In this document: in pieces, positions 32,601 to 43,973 of the stretch
Layout of the letters: every line of letters begins with the position of its first letter
How positions within the stretch are numbered: the first letter of the stretch is position 1
Source of the DNA: Porites lobata
Lineage: Eukaryota > Cnidaria > Anthozoa > Scleractinia > Poritidae
Length of the DNA: 64,000 bases
NCBI GenBank assembly: GCA_942486035.1
Contig: CALNXK010000016.1
Location: forward strand, 4,761,001-4,825,000
Direction of reading: 5' to 3'
Notes under the pieces: model-generated
What the model was told of the DNA's origin: nothing
Seen by the model: the letters and a program-made list of their open reading frames with translations, nothing else
The model's database searches: none
Program-made: the position numbers and the translations under genes

Positions 32601-34633
32601 CTAGTAACACTATAATTAAAATGATTCACATACATTCATTTGATCCTGAAGGTGCCAAAATTTACCAATCCCTATATCTGTTATACTTCCATCTCTTAAA
32701 TTCCCACTGGCCTCTTGCGTTTGCTTCTTTAATGTTCATTCTAACTTCCTTGCTGACCATTTAGTCTTGTTTTTTTTTTTAACTGTTTAGCCTATTGCCA
32801 TGGTTGCCTGGAGCTGCTTTTACTCATCGTCGGAGGTGAACATTTCAGAAGGAAAACTTTGGATCAGGGAGAAGGCCATGAGAGGTCCAGCAAGCCATGT
32901 GTCTGAAAATGGCCAGTATACTGATGGACTCATAAAGCCAGCAGCCACAGTTTCAGATAAGCTTGACACTAATCTTTGTCCAGCCAACATAAAGGTCTGT
33001 ATTTATGGTCTATTTTGATTATCTTGTATATTTTTATGTATAGTAGTGTATGATATTGGGTTTGGAACAAAGAGAAATTAGAAAACAAAACAAAAATAAG
33101 ATCGAATCACAGAATTTGCTTTTGAAGTGTACAGTAAGTACTGTTTATAAAAACGAGCAGGAGTGTATTATCAGGTTTAAAAACTCGAGACGAAGCAGAG
33201 ATTGTTTACACCTGATAATGTGCAACTGTTAGTTTTTTTTAATAGCTTCAAAATCTCTGATATAGATCAGCTCATCCTTACACTGATATTTAAATTTGGG
33301 GTCATTTTGGTCTAAAAAATTATGAGGTAAAGTTAAGCCGTGTCTTTATCAGATATAAAGACACTCATTAAACATAAAAAATGTCTTTTGTTTTTTCTTT
33401 ATGAATTATCAATGCATTTTTAAACAATGTTTGCATGATTGCTTTTATTCTTTATTACAATGAAATATGTTGTATTTATTGTAATGTTTGTTTGGATTGT
33501 AGGATGGTACTTTTCTCTACCATAGGCAGAAACCAAACATCGACAGGCAAACTTAAATGTCCTCTGTCACACAATTGATATGGTTTGCCTGAACCTGGCT
33601 GCGACAGCCCCTCCCCCTTTCTGTGCTCCTCATAAAAAAATGACCTACTATAACACAAGTGACCACATTACAGTTGGCAGGAGATACTTCACTTGTGTCT
33701 TCCATAAACTGTAGAAAAAGAAGTAAGAGGGATCTGGACGATGGGTTTGAAAGAGTGCTAATTAAACAGAATTTTTATGGGAAGGAAAGACACAGAGAAT
33801 TAGGTGACAGTTTTCAGTTACTCACGGTTTAAATTTCACCTTCAACAGGGCCAAACTTGACAATTTTCTGACCTCAGTCTATTCTCTCATGCACTCATGA
33901 CCACAGAATTTTGGTCCTAGGAAATTTTCATACATACCTGGGTTTCTTTGGTTTGCCAACACGACAGTGTGTATCTTAGTGAATTTTCTTATACCATAGG
34001 CTTTGAGGCCTTCTAACAAGGTAGGGAATTAAAGGGAAGGCTGAACAAATAAGCAAGAAAAAGGATACCAGGAGGAACATGATAACAGAGTGTGGTTTTA
34101 GGGAGCTCTGTTTACATCGTGCCCTCCACGCTTTAGACTATGATTAATCTGATTGTCATCAATCATAAGATAAGTGAGTAATGTTGATATTGATTTCTTT
34201 TCAGTCTATGCTTCCTTTGTCACAAGACCCTGAAAACAGTCATTCCCATGAAACACAACATGATCCATCTCAAAATGACTGGCCAAAAGACAGTGGGAAG
34301 TCCATCTCGATACAAAATTCACGACTTGAAGAAGTAGTTATTGTGAATGAACAAATTTCGAACAATCGTAAAGTCGATACTTCTAATGCCGCTTGGGCCT
34401 TGGGGAGTTTGATTTTTCTCTGTGCAATTCTTGGTGGCATGTTGATCTACACACGGCCATGGAAAAACAGAGACCATTGGTGGAGAATGGACGATTATAA
34501 TAGCAACACTAAATTCAGTTTCATGAAAACAAGAGGGCTTCGGTGGAAAAATAGAATGTCTCCAGGCAAAAGGACAGCAGGGTATTCCCGATTACTAACT
34601 GCTATTCCAGAGGAATTAGAAGATGATATCTAG
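23623..34633 (+). CDS. TP53I13: TP53I13-like (DSCP1) membrane protein
   Basis: Exons read by hand: 23623-23820, 25139-25219, 26243-26320, 27076-27123, 29420-29469, 29905-29983, 31044-31172, 32791-32994, 34205-34633. All have consistent phase and total 431 residues plus TAG. The N-terminus is a signal anchor or signal peptide (VYGVVATLIIALIILLNF, residues 8-25). A second hydrophobic segment near residues 335-355 (LGSLIFLCAILGGMLIYT) precedes a basic tail. The central block HGGVAFLYHPCA...MVAWSCF matches the conserved core of vertebrate TP53I13 (VTFLYHPCA...LTAWG) and resembles the DUF3105 pattern (HxxGxxxLYxP). The preceding PLHCHHREKR and YGDYKYLPKSLWL fit the same domain. Human TP53I13 is 393 residues, p53-inducible, with poorly known function. 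The exon at 29905 could instead begin at 29914 (also in frame). Confidence 0.85.
24771..24897. repeat. Hairpin MITE-like palindrome in TP53I13-like intron 1
   Basis: GTTGTAGCTAATTTTTTATC at 24771 is mirrored by GATTAAAAAGTAACTACAAC ending at 24897. Inner arms carry TCAGGTAATTTTTATTTTTC and its near complement. About 50 bp arms. Confidence 0.8.
27435..28945. mobile_element. 1.5 kb element with ATAGCCTGTGAACAGGC ends
   Basis: ATAGCCTGTGAACAGGC at about 27441-27457 is mirrored by GCCTGTTCACAGGCTAT at 28924-28940. Internal echoes are AGAGCCTGTAGACACACG near 27507 and AAAGGCTTGTCCACAGGCC near 28862. No recognisable transposase frame lies between. Interpreted as a non-autonomous DNA element in the intron 27124-29419; boundaries beyond the repeat are uncertain. 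Confidence 0.55.
30018..30179. mobile_element. PIF/Harbinger-like MITE with TAA target duplication
   Basis: GGGCCTGTTTACATGGAGAT begins at 30018 and its near complement ...CTCCATGTAAACAGACCC ends at 30179. TAA stands directly outside both ends (30015-30017 and 30180-30182). Long subterminal arms carry CCAGGTAGGTGAGGTAACC. A 3 bp TWA target and GGG-type ends are standard for PIF/Harbinger MITEs. Confidence 0.85.
31484..31659. mobile_element. TA-flanked MITE, TAGAGCG family copy 1
   Basis: TAGAGCGTATTCACTCAC starts at 31484 and the complement ...GTCATGTGAATACGCTCTA ends at 31659. A second copy lies at 62814-62990 with the same internal order (CCAGCGTCT, AACTCCCACAGGA, CACCAATATGGC). TA at both ends fits a Tc1/mariner-type origin. 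Contains TGACGTCA at 31637. Confidence 0.85.
31660..32529 (+). mobile_element. hAT-like element with transposase N-terminal remnant, inserted at the MITE edge
   Basis: Ends read CAGGGTTTGA (31660) and TCAAACCCTG (to 32529), typical of hAT termini, and GCTCTA occurs directly outside both ends. Subterminal blocks GGGGACAATTTGTCCCC (31736) and GACAAATTGTCCCCC (32488) are inverted. From 31956 an open frame without ATG reads RKRVRTLESFFAPNRSQ and later SRTLQKTWLGDHT before a stop at 32145. This resembles the lysine-rich N-terminal part of hAT/BED transposases (KRQKTLxxFF...). No catalytic domain remains. Family call is by eye. Confidence 0.5.
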
Positions 34634-36389
34634 CAACAAGATTATTTTATATTTATATTTAATAATACTTGGGCCCAGTTGTTGGGAGAAATTTGCAGAT
34701 TTATCAACTCAAAATAACATAAGCCTGCACTGAAGCCGGCTCATGCATCATCAGCTAAACCATTGGATAGTATGATGGTGTAGAGTGTCTTCGATGTAGG
34801 CTAAAATATGGGCAAAGCAGATTAATTTATGACACATATCCTTTGGTGATGAATTTAGATTTAAGTTGGTCTAAATTTCAGCCTTGTCTGCATCAGACAG
34901 CCTTGTCTGCATCAATCCTTGATTTTAAGTGGGTTTATGAAATGTTGCAAGACACTATTCCACAGTCAACTCCTGCTCTCTTTAAAGATTATGCCACTTA
35001 AATCCCCCCTAAAAACTGAAATTCAAAATGGGTGCAAAATTCTCTTTGTCAAGTTCCAACAGAGTATGACAAACAAACCACCCTGATTGCAGAAAGGGTG
35101 TATCAGGGAAATAATCATTGACAAGTGCACTCAGCAAGGACCTACAAGATACGAGCCATCTGACAAACGTTTGAGTAAGATTAAATATTGTGTAAGTGAA
35201 GCTTCTAATGTCAGACAAACAGCACATGGGTTTTATACTTATTTAGTAGTCTCAACAGGTGATAGAGGGGGCTATGTAGATGAGAAACATTTTTTTAAGG
35301 TTGAGATGGGAAGGGGATACATGAACACTTCACCAGTCTTTATTTTTTCATGGAGCATTGGGTCATGTGTTAAAGTGTACAATAGTTTTGACCACCTCCC
35401 CGATAGATGTCGCATTTTGGTGGTTATTTACCTATAATTTTAACAAACTCAAACCAAACATTCCCAATGGCAGTTCTCCTTAAAGTTGACTATTTGTGCA
35501 CTTCAAATGTCAACTTGTCCACGAGAATATACTGCTTATCTAAGGCTCATTTACAAAAAAAATAAATAATGTAAACATTATAATCACTAAACTGAAAGAT
35601 TGCCTTGTTCGTGGAAATGTATTGCCTCTTGACTCCATGCAAGAATTTCTTTCAATCTCTTTTCTGTTGAAGGTAACAAATCCTTGTTTAAAATAAATCA
35701 CCTTCCAAACAACATGATGTTATTGAGAACAAAACGAAAATGTCTCAGCTGGTACTGGGTAAAAAAAGATGTGAAATCAAATAATTTACTACTCAAGTAT
35801 TATTATAATGGATTTATAGTTATTATTAAAATGTAAGCATGTAATATTTATACCAGAACACCCATGTCATAGCTATTGATGACTGTCCTTCTCCGAAGAG
35901 GGAATAACTCTAAACCACACCTTTGCAAGTAGGAATGGTCACAGAGAAAATATTTAACTTCCCAATTTTCATGTTCATTCTAGTAACTTTAACAATACCT
36001 GCACCTGCCACTGTTTAACAGGAGTGCGTCTGTGTTGCCCAGTCATATTTTTCGATAAAACAGTGTCAAAATGTAAAAAAATATTTGTAACTTTAATTGT
36101 AAATACTAAGTAACCTTTACTGTATTAGAATCGTTCAACATATAATCTTTTGGGTGAAAATTATTTTTATGAGTGAAAAAAAAAACTCAAATAATTAATG
36201 GTGTCTGTATATATTTTCTCTCCGGGGAATATTCAGGGGCAAACCAAAATTATATTATTCTCGTCTCGACATCTGAAAATCACACTTATTTTGATTAGCG
36301 GGAAAATACTGATAGATACATAAGGCATCTTAAAATCGACAACAACGGAAACAATGTATTTTTAAGACAGCGGAACGCATGCTATAGGT
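34634..36389. other. 3' flank of TP53I13-like gene, nothing else recognised
   Basis: Probably begins with the 3' UTR of the TP53I13-like gene. It is AT-rich without splice-supported open frames, hairpins or RNA genes that I can identify. It ends where homology to the second duplication unit begins. Confidence 0.5.
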
Positions 36390-37187
36390 GTAGTATGCTG
36401 TTTTTTTGAAACAGTTATAATTTATTCCTATGCCTACCCATAGTTAGTAAAAAAGGCAGGTCATGAAAGGGGGGCAAACGTCCGGTGGGTTACTTAAATA
36501 ACTGGGTGTGTGCTGCTGGCCTCTCAGAACCCCTGCCCCATTATAGTCTATTCTGTGGTCAAATATAGACTCCATCTCAGTCATCTTTGGGAAAACGTAA
36601 TTTTCGCGATCCCAACTTGGTAACTTTCTGTTTATGCATCTACCTTAAAAGGCCTTTTAACTAAGTCGTCCTGAAATGAATTGACACCGTGGTTAAACTT
36701 AATGAACTAAAAATCTTCCTATTTCTAAATCCGTACCCAGCTGAATTTTATGATCCCCCAAATCCCGAAAACGTGCGATCGCATTCTAGTAATTCTAATG
36801 AATATTTAACCCTATTATAGTCAATGCTACCCCATCCGTTTGCCTATTACTAGGGCGTACCCCCCCGGGGGGGGGGAAGGGGCAAAAAACAACGCTGCTG
36901 CAGGTTATGTTGGGGGCTGCCTGACAGTGCACAACCCTTTGTTTTCTGTTTACAAATTGTGAAGAATAAATCAATACGACGTTTTTATCTGTCAAGATCA
37001 AAGTAATAGCAATGCTGTTGAACGTAATGCACCTTTAAGTCTACAAAAATATTTAGCAAAGGAGCTGGTCTAACGGGCTTCATAACAATTTCCACTTTAA
37101 TTTTGCTTTGACCTACCACTTCCTCGGGGTGGGGGATGGTACTTCTGGGAATTCTTAGTAGGGGTTTGCCGCCTGATTCTCCAAATC

Positions 37188-37515
37188 CTTACCACATTTC
37201 AGACCAAAAAAATGTCATTTTCCACACCCGTTTTCAGACCAGACCTCTAAAATCCATACCCATTTCCAGACCTGGCCTTTAAGCAGAAATTATGTAATCA
37301 TTTCTTTGACAAGAGCGCAAACAAAAAAAGACATTTCTACAAATGCATTTTGAATTCGCATATTTCTACTTCTTTCTTATTCATTTGGAATTGAAACGAT
37401 AAATACGTTCACACAGTCAAATTCCCTCAAAAACCATACCCGATTCTAGACCAAAATGGGTAAAGTGTATACAGCTGTGTATATACCCGTTTCAGACCAA
37501 AACGGCGCAAAAACC
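37188..37515. repeat. Degenerate tandem repeat of TTTCAGACC / CCATACCC
   Basis: Irregular direct repetition of CATTTCAGACC, CGTTTTCAGACC, CATTTCCAGACC and CCATACCC motifs. The same block is present in unit B at about 46536-46830. No coding signal. Confidence 0.6.
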
Positions 37516-37552
37516 ATACCCTTTGCCTTATGGCTTATATAAGAGAGTAACT

Positions 37553-37576
37553 CCCCCCCCCCCCCCCCCCCCCCCC
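37553..37576. repeat. Poly-C tract (24 C)
   Basis: An uninterrupted run of 24 cytosines. It falls inside the segment that unit A has and unit B lacks. Length in the assembly may be unreliable. Confidence 0.9.
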
Positions 37577-38945
37577 TCCCCGGGCACTGCCTATTCTTTA
37601 AAAGTACATTTTTGCGCCTCTCAATTGCGAAAGCGACTGTACAGCAGAGAGGGAGAGTCACTGCTAATGCCCCGGGGGGCTTTCGGCTAAAAATGACGGG
37701 ATACTCGTCAGAAAATTAGAATTAAACCCCAATAGGAGATCAGACCAATCTGGGCGTGGCTCAGGGCTTTAATTTACCCCTAAAGAGGGAATCTGAATGT
37801 AAACCCCAACAAAGTATGAGGGCATTTATATGAACACCTTATTTTTCTGTCAATTTCTACCCGTAAGCGAGACGACGAGCATCCCCGTCGCTTCCATAAA
37901 GGAATACCTCTTAGGTTAGTTAAAATAATACCAGAAGTTTACCGGGATCATGAAGGCTCCCTTCAATTCAGGATGTGTCTATGTGGTGTTTAGAATCGGC
38001 TATTTTACAAAGGTAGTATTTCCGATTCCGATTACCCTGTTAATACTCGCAAATTTAGCCCCACGAAGGGCATTGAACAGGTTAAGCGTGCGTAAACATA
38101 TCTGCTTTTCTTTATATTTGAAAGGGGTGACTGGGTTGTGTCCAAGGTCTATTTTTTTTTTTTTTTCGTTTGCCAAATTTCGGGATCCCTGAAAGCTTCA
38201 AGTCAAACTTTCGTAAATGCACGTCATTTTTCCGAACAAAGCTGGATTGTATTATATAATTGGGACAATCAACCCAACATCCAAACTGCGATCAAGCGTT
38301 CTCGCAGGCCACCCAACCACCAGCCCTCACCCTCAGGGAAAAGCGCCCTGGGAACGAGGTTGGCTCTCTACCCGTCGGGTGTCGCCTTTTCTCGATCTCT
38401 CTCGCGTTGGGAGTGATTTTCACGACCGCTCGCGTTTCGCTCGCTCTACTATCCCTGAGGAAAAATGAGGGACTACTCGTAGTCTAATTTGCGAAAGATG
38501 GCTGTTGTGCAAATAGCCTCTACGGGGAAGTATTAAATGTAATTCTACCATCGCTCAAGCAAAAACTTTAGTAAATGGACATCAAACACCTTTTATTCTT
38601 CAGTCATTAGTCCTGTCAGGAGTATCTCTACACATTTCAGCTTAAAATTAAAAGTAAAAACGTCACAAGGGTAGCCCCGCAAGGGTGGTGTAAGGGCAGT
38701 ATTATTGCAGAGAAAATTTGATAATAATGGGGCAAAATATTCCTGTGCCTCTAATGGAAAGTCCTAAATATGTGAGATAAGCATAACCTTTTCCTCTTAT
38801 GCAAGGAATTACATCCAGTGATATCACAAAGGGCTCAGGTTTTCCCGAAAAGTATGTATGATTTATAACCTATCCCCTCCCCAACAGATGCGAAACTGGG
38901 CCTGATTAAGTATACGCGTTGAGACCTGGCTAGAGTTCATTTAAA

Positions 38946-39035
38946 GGCGGAAGTGCTGTGCTGTTCATACGTGACTGATCCTTATTATAAGAGTTGCAGC
39001 AATTATATTCTATTGACTTACTTGCTTCAGTGAAG
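38946..39035 (+). promoter_or_regulatory. Non-coding first exon and promoter of TRIM copy A
   Basis: GGCGGAAGT at 38946-38954 starts a block ending TTACTTGCTTCAGTGAAG with a GTATGT donor at 39036. The same block occurs before copy B (48055-48144), and a diverged one before copy C (53214-53294). The coding exon has its own acceptor just before the ATG (CCAG at 41140-41143), so an upstream 5' UTR exon is required. The transcription start is not visible; GGCGGAAGT resembles an ETS-type core-promoter motif (inference). Confidence 0.55.
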
Positions 39036-40576
39036 GTATGTTACAATTTACTTATGAATATATGCTAAGATCAGGCTATTGTATTAAGACAAAACAGAAG
39101 CCATGATGTTTAGATTCGCTCAAGTTTTAGTTCTCTGAGTGAATTTAATATGGAGGCATGAAACCATTAGGAAAGTCGGGAGTCTGCGGATGGAATCTAT
39201 GATTTGACCATCCCAAAACAATCTCTTTCGCAGTATTTCGTTCTCTTATTACAGCATCATTTTAAAGAGGTTGAATTTTTCTGGGATTGATTTTCGTAGA
39301 CGGTTGTTAAAGAATTATCATTCTTTGAACAAATACCGGAAAATTAAAAAAATTATGATAATGAATACCAAGTCAGCATCTCGACATCGTCCGGCATTTG
39401 GATCGTTTTATAATGGCTGTCAACTTCTGGTGAGGTTTCTGTGGACACTCAGGTGTATAGATATCTTAGTCCAACCGGATAGTTAACATATATATGACAC
39501 AGACTGAATCTAAAGTTTTAAACTTGGATTTACTTTAAAGTACCCTGACGTTATTTGTTCTCAGGACGTCTTATAACCCTGTTTGCCCGGCAGGAAATAT
39601 TTTCATGATCATGATTTGATGATAGAAAGTCTAGCTTCAAGTATTTAATAAATTCGTAGGTAATTTTGGCAACAGTAGAACATCTGAAACACAAACATGT
39701 CTTTTGCAGTAGTAATTTTGGAATGAAATTCGCTCAAATTTCCGCAAGCTTCAGCTATTTGCGGTCAAAATGGTTGCCCATAATAAGACCTCAAAAACAC
39801 TCCAAGAATCGTATCGTGTATTATGTGTCATGTGAAGCTTGGATTGATGATTCATTGATAACGTCATTCCGTTGGGTCACAGGTTTATGACCGATGATCA
39901 CTAAATATAATCTGTTGCTGAGACTCAGGTGGCTCCCCATTAAACCAAAATGAAAAAGCCCGCTCGATGCAAAATCTTCCGCACAGTTGAAATTTATTCT
40001 GTGGGATAGAGTGGCTATCCTCTTGAGTTGGTCCTGTTTGACTGGTCTATCCGGTTTAACCGGAACTTAGCCTTTCACTTTCACAATTGGGGTAATCTCT
40101 GACGTATAAATCTGTGATCTCTTTTTTTTTTTCTCAACAAAACTGTGTACTCCCTGTGTCAGTCGAATCACGTTTTTTTTGTATCTCGTTTCATTCTAGA
40201 TGTATTGTTTCCGTCTGGGCTACGACCAATACCAATGATGAGTCTACTTGTAAAAAGAAAACGAATGCACTTGTCAAAAAAAATCTGAATCCCTTTCAAA
40301 CTGGCGTGTCAGAATTTTAATGTGACTATAATAGCTTTCCTCTAAGACTCTTGCTGCGTGCGTTGCTTTCGCGGTTCACTTTGCTCAACTCTCGAAAAAG
40401 AGAGGTTGCTCGCAGGCTAGGTTTAAAGCTACCGGAAGCGGAGTCACATTTATTGTAGTTGTTGTTGTTGTTGTTGTTTTCTTTGCCCCCTAACATGGTT
40501 ACCGTGACGTCACACGAAAATCCTTTTTTATGAAATCATTAGTGAAGTCTTGTGTGGTTAGCCTCCTTTACCTAGA

Positions 40577-40629
40577 CCTCGTTCCCAGAATTCTCTCTCT
40601 CTGTGAGCTAGAGAACCCTGGGAACGAGT
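40577..40629. repeat. CTCGTTCCCAG short hairpin
   Basis: CCTCGTTCCCAGAATTCTCT is mirrored by AGAGAACCCTGGGAACGAG. It is the same terminal motif as the inner hairpin at 22481-22575. It lies in the stretch of the copy A first intron that is missing from copy B. Confidence 0.7.
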
Positions 40630-41146
40630 TTACTTTTACCTTCATGACAGTACCTTTTTAACAGGGTGTCGGCCAATGATCTTGACCTCGTTCCAAAGAA
40701 AACAGGGCACAGTAACTTGTTAAGCTCTGAGTGCATGAACGCCGTATGTACCATTAATCAGTGGGTCGAAATGGGGGATGGGACGGTAAAATGAATGTTG
40801 TTTGTACTATACCTGTAAAAAAAAATAAATAAATAAAATACAAAAAAAAAAAAAAAAAAAAAAGGAATGCCCAAAAATGTTAAATTGGGGTACAAAAAAT
40901 CTCTGCCCTCCCTAGAACATAAAAAATCAAAACAATATGATACCCCATTCCCACTGAGATAGCATCCTTTCAATCAGTCAATTAATCTGGCCCGTAAAAG
41001 GAATCACTGATTTGCAGTGTTCTGGACGCAGGTCATGTTTCTTAGTCCTTTATGTTAGAATTTTCCTGTTACCCCAATGTACAGTAACATTGCTGCAATT
41101 ATAAGGCCGGAATCTTATAAACGGCTCTTTGCTATTCATCCAGGCA

Positions 41147-42771
41147 ATGGCGACATCTCAGGGACTCGAGTGTCCAGTCTGTTGCGAAAGTTTTGATGGC
41201 CAAGACGTCAGCCCTCGTATGCTGAGTTGTGGTCACAGCTTTTGCACGAGCTGCCTGGAGCGGTTACTCGCTACAGATGACAAAATTACCTGCCCAACCT
41301 GCAGAGTTGAAGTTAAAGTACCTCAAGCTGGAGTGGCGGGGCTGCCAAAGAATTGGGCATTGTTAAGCCTCATTGCACCTGATCATGAAGGTGTTGATGG
41401 TTTGCCAATTTGCGAATTTTGCGAAAATAAGCATCCTGCGAACTCTTATTGCTTGGACTGTGAAGAGGACATGTGCAAGAATGCTGCTCGATTTCACACT
41501 CGTAACAAGACCAGTCGTGACCATCGTATTGTCTCCTTGGAGCCGTCTCCTGTATCTGTAAAGTGTCCGAAACATGACGAGCAATTTCGTTTATTTGATG
41601 TCAAGCGTAATTGTATGATCTGTAGGAGCTGTTTTACCAGTTTTCGAGGTCGCCATGTTGAGTCTTTAGCGGAAGCCAGTTCAAAATGTAAAGAGAAATT
41701 TGAAGAACTTGCTACTAGAGCCAGATCTAGAGCTGAGGTAATCAAAGCCGCGGAACAAGGTGTAAAAGATGCGAGTCTTGATGTGAAAGCGTCTTGCGAC
41801 GAACAGCGTGCTCGAATTGAAAGTGTATTCAAAAAGGTAAGTTTTGAACTCAATTTTTTTTTCGCTGAAACGATCTTAACTTCGGTTCATGAGATTTAAA
41901 AGAGGTCTTACTCTTGCCCTGGTCTTTAAAGAGGCATTTCCCAAAATCTGTGGTTTCCCCGGCAACGCTATCACGCTACCAGTTAGAATAGGATTTGATC
42001 CCCAGTGATTTCTAGAATATTATCATCTGTTTTATACTAATTGCCTTGCAGCTCCGTACTGCCATCACAACAAGAGAAAAACATTTGCTGAATGAGTTAG
42101 ACCAAGTACACAATAGCAAGGCGCTTATCCTCACAGAGCAGCGGAGCCGTCTACGCGAATATCAAGAAAATATAGAAAGTACCGTCCAAGATGTTTTGTC
42201 GACCATCCAAACACTGGACAATGCCAATCTCCTGGACGCCAGCGCCAATTTAGAGTCCACGCTCGTTGCCATGGAAAAGCAATCCTTCATGCTTGAGCCT
42301 GAGGCACAATGTGTTCCGGAGTTTAACCTTAATCGTCGTAGATTGCAATACTTGCAAGACAGTGTCAATACTTTGGGCACAGTCAGCGATAAGTCGACCT
42401 GTGCCGAAACCACCACTGCTTGTGGCTCAGGACTGGAGCGCGCAAAACGAGGAGAGGAGGAATCTTTCACCATCAATGCTTTTGACGCTCAAGGTGTCCA
42501 ACGTACCGTGGGTGGAGACGCTTTTGCAGTAGAGCTTAAAAGCGGATCAGGAGAGAAAATTAGAGTGAATGTTAGGGATGAAAGGAATGGTAGTTACGTA
42601 GTTACTTACACTATTCCTTCAGGTGCTAAACGAGTTAATTACACATTGAGCGTGCGTTTGCGAGGTGTTCACATTCAAGGTAGCCCTTTTGCTGTACATA
42701 TAGCATCATCACTACGCGGCAAGACTTGCAAAGCGTTGTCGAATGTAGCTAGTAAACTCACTCAGCGTTGA
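41147..42771 (+). CDS. TRIM45-like RING/B-box/filamin protein, copy A
   Basis: Two coding exons, 41147-41836 and 42052-42771 (intron 215 bp, GTAAGT/CAG), give 469 residues. Start is the ATG just after the CCAG acceptor at 41140-41143. RING C3HC4 is complete: Cys9, Cys12, Cys28, His30, Cys33, Cys36, Cys49, Cys52. B-box 1 (CEFCENKH...CLDCEEDMCKN, about 93-135) has Ala where the usual second Cys of CxxC stands. B-box 2 (CPKH...CRSC...GRH, about 145-180) has Arg in place of the first His of HxxH. Then a coiled coil (about 185-320) and a filamin/ABP280 repeat (about 345-455, GSYVVTYTIPSGAKR, GSPFAVHI). The order fits TRIM45; there are no NHL repeats as in TRIM2/3/71. Predicted E3 ubiquitin ligase. 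It lies in duplication unit A. Confidence 0.92.
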
Positions 42772-43413
42772 CTGAGCAATTTTTTACTATATTTTAACTA
42801 CTGATCAATTGGTTTATGAAGTTAAATACCCAAAATATATCCAGATATTTCTTTTTTACTTGTATGCATTCCTCATACCATCAGATTGCCATCCAACTAA
42901 ATTGCTTACTTAGTAATTAAAAGCTTTTTGATTTTCATATCAACAATTTGTATCTTTATCTCGGTGATGGTCATACCATACAAGCAGATCAGAGGCCCCT
43001 CAATCTTTCTACATAAGTCGGGAGGCCTGAAGAAGGTCACAGTTCTTTTTTTGGGCTTATCTAGGAAGATCAGTGATAAACAGTCTAGAAAATAATGTGT
43101 GACATGTAGTTTTAAGGTTATGCGAGGTTCTACGATACAGGTATTTCTAGTGATAAGGGATAAGGCAGCTACTGACTCGTTCCCAGGAAGCCGCATACAT
43201 GAATCAACCTGTGTGAGTAAAGGTGACTGGAAACGAGGCAAATTTAAGACTGGTTAGTTCGCACTTTAAGTTCGCACTGTATTTGCAAGTGTGAGTTCAG
43301 TGTTGCTTCCGTTTTTTACTTTAATAGAAGCCTCGGCTCAGCCCTTTGCGTAAAGTTACATTTTAATACCTGCGTAAACAAGCAGTTATTCCCCACCCTT
43401 CTCTCCTCTGCAA

Positions 43414-43857
43414 TAGAGAGGAAAAATGTGACGTCATATTACCATAGTAGCAAAATTTCTGGATCACAACAATAGGGAGACGACGCCGACGACGGCAAAG
43501 AGAACTGGAAAAAAGCAATAAGTTTATATTGCTTTGCACTCTGCACGTGCATCACGCTTTTTTGTACGTTTCTTAGCCGTCATTGCATGACTGCGACGTG
43601 AAACTTTCTCATTTCACGCGCCCGCTTTACTAAGTAGGTGAGCACAACGCAAAAATATTCTTTTTCTTTTTCTTAACTTAGATACGGTTCTTTCGGATTT
43701 AACCCCAGAAAATGTCGCCAACATTTGACAAATTAAATGAACTGGAATATTAAAGCTTGAAACAGTGCGAATTCACTTTATAAGTGATGTTTTCGGTTTG
43801 TTGTCATTCAGAAATTTTGCCATCATGGCAACGTGACGTAACGGCTTGCCCTCTCTA
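43414..43857. mobile_element. TA-flanked inverted-repeat element beside a type II TRIM first exon
   Basis: TAGAGAGG...TGACGTCA...TAGCAAAATTTCTGGATCA at 43414 is mirrored by TCAGAAATTTTGCCATCATG...CCTCTCTA ending at 43857, giving about 60 bp imperfect arms. TA stands at both ends. It contains TGACGTCA at 43429-43436. Confidence 0.65.
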
Positions 43858-43897
43858 CAGTATATTAAAAATACGGTTCCGCTTTTCCAGAAAACAA

Positions 43898-43973
43898 GGC
43901 GGAAGTACTTTCGCTAGAAAGATCGGAGTCAGAGACTATTATTTGTTTATTGAACCTTTTTACCTGACTTAAG
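43898..43973 (+). promoter_or_regulatory. Candidate type II non-coding first exon
   Basis: GGCGGAAGT at 43898-43906 leads to ...CTTTTTACCTGACTTAAG with a GTACGT donor at 43974. The block and the intron start after it are related to 63085-63139. It may be an alternative promoter for copy B, or a relic of a lost gene copy. No transcript evidence is available here. Confidence 0.4.

Larger units (their letters stand above)
36390..43250. repeat. Segmental duplication unit A
   Basis: Homologous in order and orientation to about 45775-52200. Matching anchors include TTATAATTTATTCCTATGCC (36418/45806), CAACGCTGCTGCAGGTTATG (36890/46247), the non-coding exon (38946/48055), the coding exons, and a 3' flank with ACCCAAAATATATCCAGATA versus ACCCAAAATGTACTCAGATA (42829/51814). 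Unit A has about 215 bp near 37502-37716 and about 320 bp near 40583-40905 that unit B lacks. Confidence 0.9.

Noticed and set aside
37950..38192. Paired open frames in units A and B (37950-38192 and 47067-47525) starting MKxPFNSGCVYVVFRIGY
   Set aside because: The frame is not kept between the two copies (indels shift it) and the sequence lies upstream of the promoter; similarity is due to the duplication, not to coding constraint.
41494..41853. Long minus-strand frames over the TRIM exons (also 50293-50631 and 59253-59546)
   Set aside because: They are antisense shadows of the RING/B-box/coiled-coil and filamin exons.
36840..42771. TRIM copies as TRIM2/3/71 (NHL) orthologues because of the filamin domain
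   Set aside because: The proteins stop directly after the filamin repeat with an in-frame stop in all three copies; no NHL repeats follow within several kilobases.
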